10,506 nt of DNA from Bacteroidales bacterium UBA5226. Its GTDB lineage: Bacteria > Bacteroidota > Bacteroidia > Bacteroidales > UBA932. The position numbers were made by a program, and so were the translations under genes. The DNA is taken from the NCBI GenBank assembly GCA_002409325.1, contig DHUU01000010.1, positions 72,636 to 83,141 on the forward strand, written 5' to 3'. Positions 1 through 7,014 of this stretch are shown in pieces; the stretch's first letter is position 1; every line of letters starts with the position of its first letter. The notes under the pieces are model-generated. The model did no database searches and had not been told where the DNA came from. It saw only the letters and a program-made list of their open reading frames with translations.

Positions 1-1
1 C

Positions 2-1081
2 CAGACGCGCTACAGGCCCCTGAAAGAGATGAGGATTGCAGGGGCTTACCCCGACATTGCCGGTTTCAAGAAAACCATAGCCCTGGGATACAGGCTCAAT
101 TGGAGGGACCCTTTGGGGATCAGCAATATCAACTTATTTCTGGCAATTTCCCCATGGAGCTCTTATGGAACAGAACAGAAGTTTCATGCCATGCTGGAAT
201 GGAAATTCTGGAGCTGGCGCCTGAAGGCCAGTTACAATCCAACGCACTTTTACGATATTTTCGGACCCACAAAAAGAAGCAGGGCCGGGTATTCCGTTGG
301 CCTGGGATACCACCGGACTTTCTCTCTGAAAGAACCCCTTAAGTATTATGCAGATGCCTCTGTGTTCACCTATGGTATGCTGGAAGTCCTTCCGGGATAT
401 CAGGAGATTGAAGCTCCCATCAGGAACATGCAGGTAGCCTCTGTTGCCTTTGGCGTATCCAAGCTGCGCAAAACACTGGGCGGGGTGGACGATGAGAGGG
501 GCTTCTCCTGGGACATAAACGCTACCACCTATCTGGCAAAGGGAGAATTCTACCCTTCCTTTGTGTCGGATCAAAGCGCTGGCTTTTTGATCCCTTTCAT
601 CCGGAATACCAGTTTCTGGTTACGCAACAGCGTAGGTGTCTCCCTGGGTGACAGGGCCTCGAGTTTGTCTTATTTCTATTTTGGAGGGTTCGGCAACAAT
701 TATGTGGACTGGCAGCCCTCTGAGCAATACCGCAATACTTTGTCTTTCCCGGGAGCCCGAATAAACCAGTTACCGGCCTATACGTATGTCCGGACCATGG
801 GGGAACTGAACCTTATGCCCATCCGGCTTCGCAATGTGGGCACCACGTGGCTTTATCCCACCTATATAAAACCTTCATTTTTTGGCGCTCACCTGATGAC
901 CGGATTTGACCGCCGCCAGCAGATGGCTCATGTATTTAACTGCGGTGGTCAGATAGATATCCAACTGGTGCTGTTCTCTTATCTGAAAACAACCTGGTCT
1001 TTTGGTTACGCGAAAATGTTCAGGGCGGGGGAAAAATCAACCAATCAATTCATGTTGTCACTAAAATTGCTTGGAAACTAA
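2..1081 (+). CDS. C-terminal part of an outer-membrane beta-barrel protein of the TolB-like/PD40 type (5' truncated by window edge)
   Basis: The frame is open from base 2 to the TAA at 1079-1081, so the ATG at 29 is internal and the gene begins outside the window; about 359 residues are visible. The sequence is rich in alternating aromatic/polar strands with short turns, has no cysteine cluster or enzyme motif, and ends in a hydrophobic strand (FMLSLKLLGN), all as expected for an outer-membrane beta-barrel. Early on it has a YRPLKEM...AYPDIAGF...LNWRDPLG stretch, then HFYDIFGPTKRSRAGYS and LGGVDDERG. From memory these match the C-terminal barrel of Bacteroidota proteins whose missing N-terminal half is a TolB-like PD40 beta-propeller. 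The propeller itself is not in the window, so that part is inference. The stop lies 6 bases before the next start, suggesting co-transcription with the downstream carrier. Role unknown; probably a surface or envelope protein. Confidence 0.6.
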   Translation, partial: QTRYRPLKEMRIAGAYPDIAGFKKTIALGYRLNWRDPLGISNINLFLAISPWSSYGTEQKFHAMLEWKFWSWRLKASYNPTHFYDIFGPTKRSRAGYSVGLGYHRTFSLKEPLKYYADASVFTYGMLEVLPGYQEIEAPIRNMQVASVAFGVSKLRKTLGGVDDERGFSWDINATTYLAKGEFYPSFVSDQSAGFLIPFIRNTSFWLRNSVGVSLGDRASSLSYFYFGGFGNNYVDWQPSEQYRNTLSFPGARINQLPAYTYVRTMGELNLMPIRLRNVGTTWLYPTYIKPSFFGAHLMTGFDRRQQMAHVFNCGGQIDIQLVLFSYLKTTWSFGYAKMFRAGEKSTNQFMLSLKLLGN

Positions 1082-1087
1082 CCGGGT

Positions 1088-2662
1088 ATGAAGAAAAAGG
1101 TCCCTGTCCCCGCGGTTATTATTTTTATACTTATTGTGATTGCCGCAATGCTTACCTGGTTTATTCCGGGCGGACAATATGTAGACGACGAATTCAGGCC
1201 TGTTGATTCCATTCCCCAGACGTGGCAGGTATTTACGGCTTTTTACAACGGGTTTGTCAATCAGGCAGGGATTATTGTCTTTATTTTGTGTGTGGGGGCT
1301 GCTTTCTGGGTAATAAACGCAACCCGTGCCATAGACACCGGGATACGGACTTTCCTGGATCAAACGGCCCGGCTGGAAAGTTTTCCGCTTCTGCGCCGTA
1401 TGGGTGTGAATAACCTGGTGATTGCCTCTGTGATGGTGCTTTTCAGTCTTTTTGGGGCAGTCTTCGGGATGAGCGAAGAAACCATTGCCTTTACTGCGCT
1501 GATCATCCCACTGGCTTTGTCCATGGGGTATGATTCCATAACGGGGGTATGCATGGTGTATGTGGCTGCCCATGTGGGTTTTGCCGGGGCTTTCCTGAAT
1601 CCTTTCACCGTGGGCATTGCCCAGGATTTGTCTGGGTTGCCCATTTTTTCGGGCATGGGATACCGGCTTATTTGCTGGGCCCTCCTGACAACGGGAACCA
1701 TTTTCTTTGTGCTGCGGTATGCGCATAAAGTGAAGCGGGATCCAAAAGCTTCACCCATGTGGGAAGAGGATGCTTCCCGAAAAGCCACCCTGAAAGCCGG
1801 GGTGGACCTGGCGGCAGAACCTGCTTTTTCAGGGGCAAAAACCCCGTGGGCAGCCTGGATAGCTTTTTCCCTGGTGCTGGCTGCCCTGACCGGTTTTTCC
1901 ATTATGTATCCATCTACCGGGATTGCCCTGGGGACAAAAAACCTTGAAGTTCCGGGGTTATTGCCCGTCCTTGCGTTTTTGTATGCTGCAGGAGGGTTGA
2001 GAGCTTTGGCAAGAAAGAATAAAGCAGAAGCGCCTGCCCGCCTTATCCGTCACTTTGTGCTTTTTACCGTTGTTTTCCTGCTGGTCGGTGTTTTGGGCTA
2101 CAACTGGTATATGGGCGAAATTGCCGGTCTTTTCCTGGCCCTGGGGATCCTGAGCGGTATAGCGACCGGCTACAAGGCCAATACCATTGCCGGGAAATTG
2201 ACAGAGGGGGCCAGGGACATTCTGGGGGCCGCATTGATTGTGGGATTGGCTGCCGGGATTGTAGAGATCCTTGAACAGGGACGGATCATGGACAGGATCC
2301 TATTTGCCATGGCCCGGGGATTGGATAACGCCGGCCGGCCGGGCTCGCTACAGGTTATGTATATGATCCAGACGGCCATAAACATGCTCATTCCCTCGGC
2401 TTCTGCCAAAGCAGCCATGACCATGCCCATCATGGCACCTTTCAGTGATCTGGTGGGGGTGTCGCGCCAGGCAACAGTGCTGGCTTTTCAGTTTGGAGAC
2501 GGATTCACCAATATGATCACGCCCATATCAGGGGTGCTGATGGCGGTGCTGGGTGTTGCGCGTATTCCCTATACCCGTTGGGTCAGGTGGATCTGGCGCT
2601 TTATTCTGGTACTAATCGTGGCCGGATCGCTGTTGCTGATTCCCACACTTTTCATTTGGTAG
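1088..2662 (+). CDS. YfcC-family (DcuC/ArcD-like) inner-membrane carrier
   Basis: A 524-residue polytopic membrane protein with about a dozen hydrophobic segments, spread from residue 6 (IIFILIVIAAMLTWF) to residue 522. Family signatures include WFIPGGQY at 24-31, FGMSEE at 126-131, an NPFTVGIAQ loop at 171-179, NMLIPSASAKAAMTMPIMAP at 432-451 and GDGFTNMITPISG at 470-482. The last two are the duplicated re-entrant-type motifs of the YfcC/ArcD branch of the C4-dicarboxylate anaerobic carrier superfamily. A charged cytoplasmic stretch (residues 211-250) splits the two halves. Members are annotated as C4-dicarboxylate or basic amino-acid/peptide-related transporters; the substrate cannot be read from sequence. 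Length is normal for the family. The start at 1088 has only weak A/G-rich context and no Shine-Dalgarno, as usual in Bacteroidota. It is convergent with the hydroxyproline dehydratase operon; a link to amino-acid uptake is possible but unproven. Confidence 0.85.
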   Translation: MKKKVPVPAVIIFILIVIAAMLTWFIPGGQYVDDEFRPVDSIPQTWQVFTAFYNGFVNQAGIIVFILCVGAAFWVINATRAIDTGIRTFLDQTARLESFPLLRRMGVNNLVIASVMVLFSLFGAVFGMSEETIAFTALIIPLALSMGYDSITGVCMVYVAAHVGFAGAFLNPFTVGIAQDLSGLPIFSGMGYRLICWALLTTGTIFFVLRYAHKVKRDPKASPMWEEDASRKATLKAGVDLAAEPAFSGAKTPWAAWIAFSLVLAALTGFSIMYPSTGIALGTKNLEVPGLLPVLAFLYAAGGLRALARKNKAEAPARLIRHFVLFTVVFLLVGVLGYNWYMGEIAGLFLALGILSGIATGYKANTIAGKLTEGARDILGAALIVGLAAGIVEILEQGRIMDRILFAMARGLDNAGRPGSLQVMYMIQTAINMLIPSASAKAAMTMPIMAPFSDLVGVSRQATVLAFQFGDGFTNMITPISGVLMAVLGVARIPYTRWVRWIWRFILVLIVAGSLLLIPTLFIW

Positions 2663-2693
2663 TAAGGTTACACCTGGAAGTAAGGTTGCATTG
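2658..2693 (+). repeat. Two imperfect 18-bp direct repeats after the carrier gene
   Basis: Adjacent 18-base units (2658-2675 and 2676-2693) share the core AGTAAGGTT and match at 13 of 18 positions. The first overlaps the stop codon of the carrier gene. They fill most of the gap between two convergent genes and may be a small slippage duplication; no function is evident. Confidence 0.5.
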
Positions 2694-2697
2694 CCTG

Positions 2698-2724
2698 CGG
2701 GCGGAGGGTTTATTTAACCGCCCG
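2698..2724. terminator. Weak candidate bidirectional hairpin between convergent genes
   Basis: CGGGCGG (2698-2704) pairs perfectly with CCGCCCG (2718-2724), with an alternative inner GGTT/AACC pairing. It sits where the plus-strand carrier and minus-strand activase transcripts converge and overlaps the activase stop codon (TAA, read from 2716 to 2714). There is no T-run on either side, so it is at best a weak or Rho-assisted terminator. Confidence 0.3.
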
Positions 2725-3583
2725 TTACTGCATGAAGTCCTTGTCTGTACAGGTCTTTGAGTATGGCCTGCACTTTCTGTTCCGAAGGGGTGGTGAAGTT
2801 GCCCTGGAAAGGGATCCTTCCCCGGAGGATACGGGATCTTTTTTCTTTTCCGTAGTTGTGGTAAGGAAGCAGGTGGATTGTGGTCAGATTGCCCAGACGT
2901 TGTAACTCCAGGGCAAAGGCCGTCATGGCCTCCAATTCGGCTTTGGTGTCGTTGACTCCTGGAATGAGGGGTGTGCGCAGGGCAAAGGGGACCCCGGAAC
3001 GGGCGATAACAAGCAAGTTGCTGAGGATTGTGAAGTTGTCTGCGCCGGTATATTGTTTATGCAAGGCAGGGTCCATGACCTTGAGGTCTGCCAGGAACAG
3101 GCTGGTGTGTGGAATGACTTGCAGAAGAACTGTTTCCGGGGCGAACAGGCAGGTGTCCACAGCTGTGTGGATTCCTTTTTCCCGGCAGGCGGCTAGCAGG
3201 CTCACAAGAAATCCGGGCTGCATGAGCGGTTCGCCACCAGTGCATGTAATCCCGCCACCTGAACGGTCAAAGAACAATTTTTCCCGTAGGGCCGTTTGAA
3301 GTACCTGATCCACGTCCATCCATGTGCCACACGTTTCCAGGGCCCCAGACGGACATGCCTGGGGCAGGGTGTAGTCTTTGCAGGCCCGGCAACCCAGGCA
3401 GCGCGACTGGTTGAAAATTAGTCCGGGAAGGGGGTCCTGTCCTTCCGGGTTGTGGCACCACTGGCAGTGTAGCGGGCAACCTTTGAAGAACACGTTCAGG
3501 CGTATGCCCGGCCCGTCGTGTATAGCGTATCGCCGGATATCAAAAATACAGCCTTTGGGTGTCATGGATTCAGAATTCCTCAT
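2714..3583 (-). CDS. Glycyl-radical enzyme activase (radical SAM), partner of the HypD-type dehydratase
   Basis: A 289-residue radical-SAM protein expected to use S-adenosylmethionine and a [4Fe-4S] cluster to place the glycyl radical on its partner. Residues 20-32 read AIHDGPGIRLNVF, the standard activase N-terminus. The SAM-cluster motif is C36-x3-C40-x2-C43, followed by HNPEGQ. A GGEP motif for SAM binding is at 116-119, and the C-terminal LLPYHNYGKEK segment is typical. Between the SAM cluster and the barrel is a short ferredoxin-like insert with C62, C65, C68 and C77-Pro plus C85: enough for one extra [4Fe-4S], whereas many activases carry two. The stop codon of the upstream glycyl-radical gene lies inside this frame: the ATG at 3583 overlaps that gene by 14 bases. 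A second ATG at 3565 (residue 7) would leave a 4-base gap and gives the more usual N-terminus, so the start is uncertain. The coupling implies one transcript and matched dosage. Confidence 0.92.
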   Translation of the reverse strand: MRNSESMTPKGCIFDIRRYAIHDGPGIRLNVFFKGCPLHCQWCHNPEGQDPLPGLIFNQSRCLGCRACKDYTLPQACPSGALETCGTWMDVDQVLQTALREKLFFDRSGGGITCTGGEPLMQPGFLVSLLAACREKGIHTAVDTCLFAPETVLLQVIPHTSLFLADLKVMDPALHKQYTGADNFTILSNLLVIARSGVPFALRTPLIPGVNDTKAELEAMTAFALELQRLGNLTTIHLLPYHNYGKEKRSRILRGRIPFQGNFTTPSEQKVQAILKDLYRQGLHAVTGG

Positions 3584-6002
3584 TCATGGTGCGGGTGATG
3601 ATATCTTCCTGCAGGGAAGGTGCCAGGTGGTTGAAATAATCACTGTATCCTGCAACCCGTACCATCAGATCCCGGTAGAGTTCGGGTTCTTTTTGAGCAG
3701 CAAGAAGCGTTTTGGTATCCACCACGTTGAACTGGATGTGGTGGCCTCCCAGTTCAAAGTAGCAACGGACCAGATCGCCCAACTTTTTTCTTTCTTCGGC
3801 AGTCCTGAGCATGGATGGGGCAAAACGCTGGTTTAGCAGGGTGCCCCCGGAAAGGGACTGGTCCAGCTTTCCCAGGGAGCGGGCTACAGCTGTGGGTCCT
3901 TTGGTATCTGCCCCGTGGGAGGGTGAGGTGCCGTCCGAGAGCGGTTTGCCTGCCTTGCGGCCGTTGGGCAACGCACCGGTAATGGTCCCGAAGTATACGT
4001 GGCAGGTGGTGGAGAGCATGTCTATGTGATGGACTCCGCCCCGCGTATTGGGTTTTCCTTCAATCTGACGGAACAGGTCTTGATATACCCGCACGGCCAG
4101 GTCGTCTGAATAGTCCAGGTCGTTGCCAAAGAATGGGGTCTTGTTCAGAATAAACTGGCGCATGGGCTCGTCCCCTTCATAGTTGCAGGACATGGCCCGG
4201 AGTATCTGCCCCATGGTCCATTTTTTATCTTCAAAGACGTGTTTCTTCAGGCTGGACAGGCTGTCTGTAATGCTTCCCAGGCCTGTGCACTGGATGTAGG
4301 AGGTGTTGTAACGCGGCCCCCCGTCGTAGTAATCTTTTCCTTTTTCTATGCAGTCATCTATCAGGACAGAGAGGAAAGGGGCCGGTGTCTCCTGGGCTGT
4401 CAGGCGTTCTATAAGCAGGTTTCCCCGGATCTTTGTATCTATAATGTATCGGAGTTGCTCCAAAAAAGCCTGGTATAAATCTTCAAAGGTCCGGAAGCCC
4501 GAAGCCGGGCCCGTCTGAATGGAAACCTGCCGGCCGCAGATTGGATCCAACCCGTTATACAGTGTGATTTCCAATACTTTGGCCACGTTTAGGTATCCGG
4601 TAAGCAAATAAGCCTCTTTGCCGAAAGCTCCCACTTCCACACAGCCGCTGCAGCCGCCTTCACGGGCATCTGACAGGGATTTCCCCTGACGCAGGAGCTC
4701 CTGGATATAAACATCGGGATTGAAAACAGAAGGGTAACCGTATCCTTTTCCTATGACCCGGGTGCTTGCCGCCACAAAGCGTTCCGGTGTACAGGAAGCA
4801 ATATGCACAGACAGGCCCGGCTGTAAAAGATGCAGTTCTTCCAGGGTGTCCAGCGCCAGGTAGGAGACAGGGCTTACGGCATCTGTCCCGTCGGGCCGGA
4901 GGCCGCCTATGTTGATATTGGTAAAGTCATTGTAGGTTCCGCTTTCCTTGGCGGTAACGCCCACCTTGGGAGGAGCGGGGTGGTTGTTCACCTTGATGAA
5001 CAGGCAGGCCATCAGTTCCCGGGCAAACATGTGGGACAGCGTCCCGGCCTGTATTTCCTTCAGGTAGAACGGTTCCAGGTGCTGGTCCAGGTGTCCCGGG
5101 TTCATGGCATCCCATCCGTTCAGCTCCATGATGGTGCCCAGGTGTACAAACCAATAGGCTTGTATGGCCTCATGGTAGGTTTGCGGGGCATGGGCCGGCA
5201 CGCGGTGGCAAATGCGGGCAATTTCTTCCAGCTCAGCAGCCCTGCGGTTGTTCCCTTCTGCGCGGCAGGCAACGGCCATTTCTTCTGCCAGCGCTGCGTG
5301 TCGCCCGGCAAAAATCACAATGGCCTGGCAGGCAATGTCCATGGCTTGCAGCATGTCTTTCCTTTCCGAGACATTCGATTCCCTGACCGGGGTATCTGCT
5401 TTGCCGGCCGGAGCGACCTCTTCGGATTTAAGCGCAGCCAGCGCCAGGGCAATCCGTTCTCTGAAATCGTTCATCCCGGTGTGGTAGATCTTCCCATCCA
5501 GGGCGGTGTGGCCGTAAGCCCGCTGCTCGGCAAATTCCGTAAAAAGGCAGCTTTCGTACAACAGTTTCCAATCCCGGGGGAGAATGGAGAAGAGCCTGTC
5601 CCTTTGCGTTTTACCTTCCCAGAAGGGGATGATTTCTTCCTGGTAAATGCGGATGTCTTCTTCTGTCACCGCATAGTGCTGCAGTTCCCTGGCGTTGAGG
5701 ATGCGCAGGTCTTCCACGCTGTGGCAGGTGAGTTCGGGGTAGGTAGAGACAGCCTTAGGACGGGGGCCGCGTTCCCCTACAATGAGCTCTTGATCTCCAA
5801 TATAGATGGTTTGTTTGAGGCATAATTCCCTGAAACATAAAGCCCGTAAAACAGGCGTGGGATAATTTCCCCGGTTTTGGCGGTAAAACCGGGTCACGAT
5901 TTGCGCCCTTTCTACGCTCAGAGAAGGGGCTTTCTGGTAAGATGCCTGTCGCAGCAAGGCAACGCGCGGGCTGATGGCCTCTCCGGGATTACGTAATTTC
6001 AT
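3570..6002 (-). CDS. hypD: Glycyl-radical trans-4-hydroxy-L-proline dehydratase
   Basis: An 810-residue glycyl-radical enzyme. The C-terminal radical loop is VRVAGYSDYF with Gly785; the thiyl Cys454 and base Glu456 lie in the motif GGCSGCVEVG. From memory, Clostridioides difficile HypD uses F152, H160, D278, S334, F340, C434, E436, Y450, T645 and radical G765. Here the matching residues are F157, H165, D298, S354, F360, C454, E456, Y470, T665 and G785, at offset +5 before, and a constant +20 after, a small insertion around residues 193-213. Shared stretches include FTEF.EQRA.GHT, WDA..PG.LDQHL, DDCIEKGKDY and GGTLLNQRFAPS. The reaction is radical dehydration of trans-4-hydroxy-L-proline to (S)-1-pyrroline-5-carboxylate, cytoplasmic and oxygen-sensitive. 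The start at 6002 aligns five residues ahead of the clostridial start. Its activase overlaps the 3' end. No pyrroline-5-carboxylate reductase is in the window. A different hydroxylated substrate remains possible but is less likely given the conserved pocket. Confidence 0.85.
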   Translation of the reverse strand: MKLRNPGEAISPRVALLRQASYQKAPSLSVERAQIVTRFYRQNRGNYPTPVLRALCFRELCLKQTIYIGDQELIVGERGPRPKAVSTYPELTCHSVEDLRILNARELQHYAVTEEDIRIYQEEIIPFWEGKTQRDRLFSILPRDWKLLYESCLFTEFAEQRAYGHTALDGKIYHTGMNDFRERIALALAALKSEEVAPAGKADTPVRESNVSERKDMLQAMDIACQAIVIFAGRHAALAEEMAVACRAEGNNRRAAELEEIARICHRVPAHAPQTYHEAIQAYWFVHLGTIMELNGWDAMNPGHLDQHLEPFYLKEIQAGTLSHMFARELMACLFIKVNNHPAPPKVGVTAKESGTYNDFTNINIGGLRPDGTDAVSPVSYLALDTLEELHLLQPGLSVHIASCTPERFVAASTRVIGKGYGYPSVFNPDVYIQELLRQGKSLSDAREGGCSGCVEVGAFGKEAYLLTGYLNVAKVLEITLYNGLDPICGRQVSIQTGPASGFRTFEDLYQAFLEQLRYIIDTKIRGNLLIERLTAQETPAPFLSVLIDDCIEKGKDYYDGGPRYNTSYIQCTGLGSITDSLSSLKKHVFEDKKWTMGQILRAMSCNYEGDEPMRQFILNKTPFFGNDLDYSDDLAVRVYQDLFRQIEGKPNTRGGVHHIDMLSTTCHVYFGTITGALPNGRKAGKPLSDGTSPSHGADTKGPTAVARSLGKLDQSLSGGTLLNQRFAPSMLRTAEERKKLGDLVRCYFELGGHHIQFNVVDTKTLLAAQKEPELYRDLMVRVAGYSDYFNHLAPSLQEDIITRTMNEEF

Positions 6003-6023
6003 GAATGTAAAAGTAGAAGTTAT

Positions 6024-6055
6024 TTTTTTAATTCAGAAAATTAATCCTATCTTTG
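6024..6055 (+). promoter_or_regulatory. Candidate Bacteroidota promoter for rpsL/str operon
   Basis: TATCTTTG at 6048-6055 fits the Bacteroidota -7 consensus TAnnTTTG exactly. A T-run at 6023-6029 lies about 20 bases upstream in place of the -33 TTTG. Transcription would start near 6062, leaving an A-rich leader of about 47 bases before rpsL with no Shine-Dalgarno. The same 106-base gap must also carry the divergent hypD promoter; only a 7-of-8 match is seen on the minus strand (TAATTTTC, 6043 to 6036) without a good -33, so I do not list it separately. Confidence 0.6.
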
Positions 6056-6108
6056 CAACCCGTTTTACGCACAGGAAAAATACATAAAGCAAAGATTAAC
6101 AACACATT

Positions 6109-6486
6109 ATGCCAACAATTCAACAATTAGTCCGTAAAGGAAGGGAACGTGTGATAGAAAAAAGCAAGTCGCGTGCTTTGGACGCCTGTCCTCAGAAACG
6201 CGGTGTTTGTGTACGTGTCTATACCACCACCCCTAAAAAACCGAACTCTGCCATGCGTAAGGTTGCCAGGGTACGCCTGACCAATCAGAAAGAGGTCAAC
6301 GCCTATATCCCCGGAGAAGGACACAACCTTCAGGAGCACTCCATTGTTTTGGTGCGCGGAGGACGTGTTAAGGACCTGCCCGGTGTTCGCTATCACGTGC
6401 TCAGAGGTGCTTTGGAAACCTCTGGTGTGGAAGGCAGAACACAATCCCGTTCGCTCTATGGAGCCAAACGCCCCAAAGCGAAATAA
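6109..6486 (+). CDS. rpsL: 30S ribosomal protein S12
   Basis: A 125-residue S12 with almost the full universal sequence: QLVRKGR near the N-terminus, ACPQKRGVC at 26-34, TTPKKPNSAMRK at 40-51, GEGHNLQEHS at 69-78, RGGRVKDLPGVRYH at 83-96 and YGAKRPKAK at the end. S12 sits at the decoding centre and helps check codon-anticodon pairing. Lys43 and Lys88, the usual streptomycin-resistance positions, are wild type, and Asp89, the methylthiolated residue in some bacteria, is present. It is the first gene of the str operon, divergent from hypD, with rpsG following after 24 A/T-rich bases. Confidence 0.99.
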   Translation: MPTIQQLVRKGRERVIEKSKSRALDACPQKRGVCVRVYTTTPKKPNSAMRKVARVRLTNQKEVNAYIPGEGHNLQEHSIVLVRGGRVKDLPGVRYHVLRGALETSGVEGRTQSRSLYGAKRPKAK

Positions 6487-6510
6487 TAATTTTTTAATTC
6501 TTTTAAACCA

Positions 6511-6987
6511 ATGAGAAAAACCCAGCCTAAAAAGAGGATTCTACTTCCTGATCCCAAGTTCAACGACGTGCTTGTTACACGTTTTGTGAACAATTTGATG
6601 CTTCAGGGAAAGAAGAGTATTGCCTACGGTATTTTTTACGATGCATTGGATATCGTGGGTGAGAAAATGAAAGATTCTGAGAAGGCTCCTATAGACATTT
6701 GGAAAAAAGCGTTGGAAAACATCACCCCGCAAGTGGAAGTAAAAAGCCGCCGCGTGGGAGGAGCCAACTTCCAGGTGCCTACAGAAGTGCGTCCTGAGCG
6801 GAAAATTTCATTAAGTATGAAAAACATGATCAATTACGCCCGCAAACGTTCAGCGCATTCCATGGCCGATAAACTGGCCGCCGAGATCATTGCTGCCTAT
6901 AACAGCGAAGGTGCCGCGTTCAAGCGTAAAGAAGACATGCACAAGATGGCAGAAGCCAACAAAGCATTTGCCCATTTCCGTTTCTAG
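6511..6987 (+). CDS. rpsG: 30S ribosomal protein S7
   Basis: A 158-residue S7 with MRK at the N-terminus, LPDPKFNDVLVTRFVNNLM at 12-30, GKKSIAYGIFYDAL at 33-46, VKSRRVGGANFQVPTEV at 77-93 and the RKRSAHSMADKLAAEI helix region. S7 starts assembly of the 30S head by binding the 3' domain of 16S rRNA and lines the E site. Length and order (rpsL then rpsG then fusA) are standard. The stop is 27 bases before fusA. In enterobacteria S7 represses its own operon through the rpsL-rpsG spacer; the spacer here is only 24 bases and A/T-rich, with no sign of that structure. Confidence 0.99.
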   Translation: MRKTQPKKRILLPDPKFNDVLVTRFVNNLMLQGKKSIAYGIFYDALDIVGEKMKDSEKAPIDIWKKALENITPQVEVKSRRVGGANFQVPTEVRPERKISLSMKNMINYARKRSAHSMADKLAAEIIAAYNSEGAAFKRKEDMHKMAEANKAFAHFRF

Positions 6988-7014
6988 ACCGGGAGTGTCT
7001 CTGAGCACCAGAAA

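Noticed and set aside
1061..1726. 221-residue frame on the minus strand over the carrier gene
   Set aside because: Low-complexity, His/Lys/Pro-rich translation typical of an antisense shadow of a membrane protein gene.
4830..5825. Long 331-residue frame antisense to the dehydratase gene
   Set aside because: Opposite-strand mirror of a strongly conserved enzyme gene; its translation has no family features and follows from the GC-rich codon use of hypD.
3570..6002. Pyruvate formate-lyase, glycerol dehydratase or choline lyase as the identity of the glycyl-radical enzyme
   Set aside because: Formate-lyase needs a double Cys (CC) at the active site, which is absent; the SGCVE, GHT, WDA and RVAGYSDYF contexts and the constant residue offset point to HypD.
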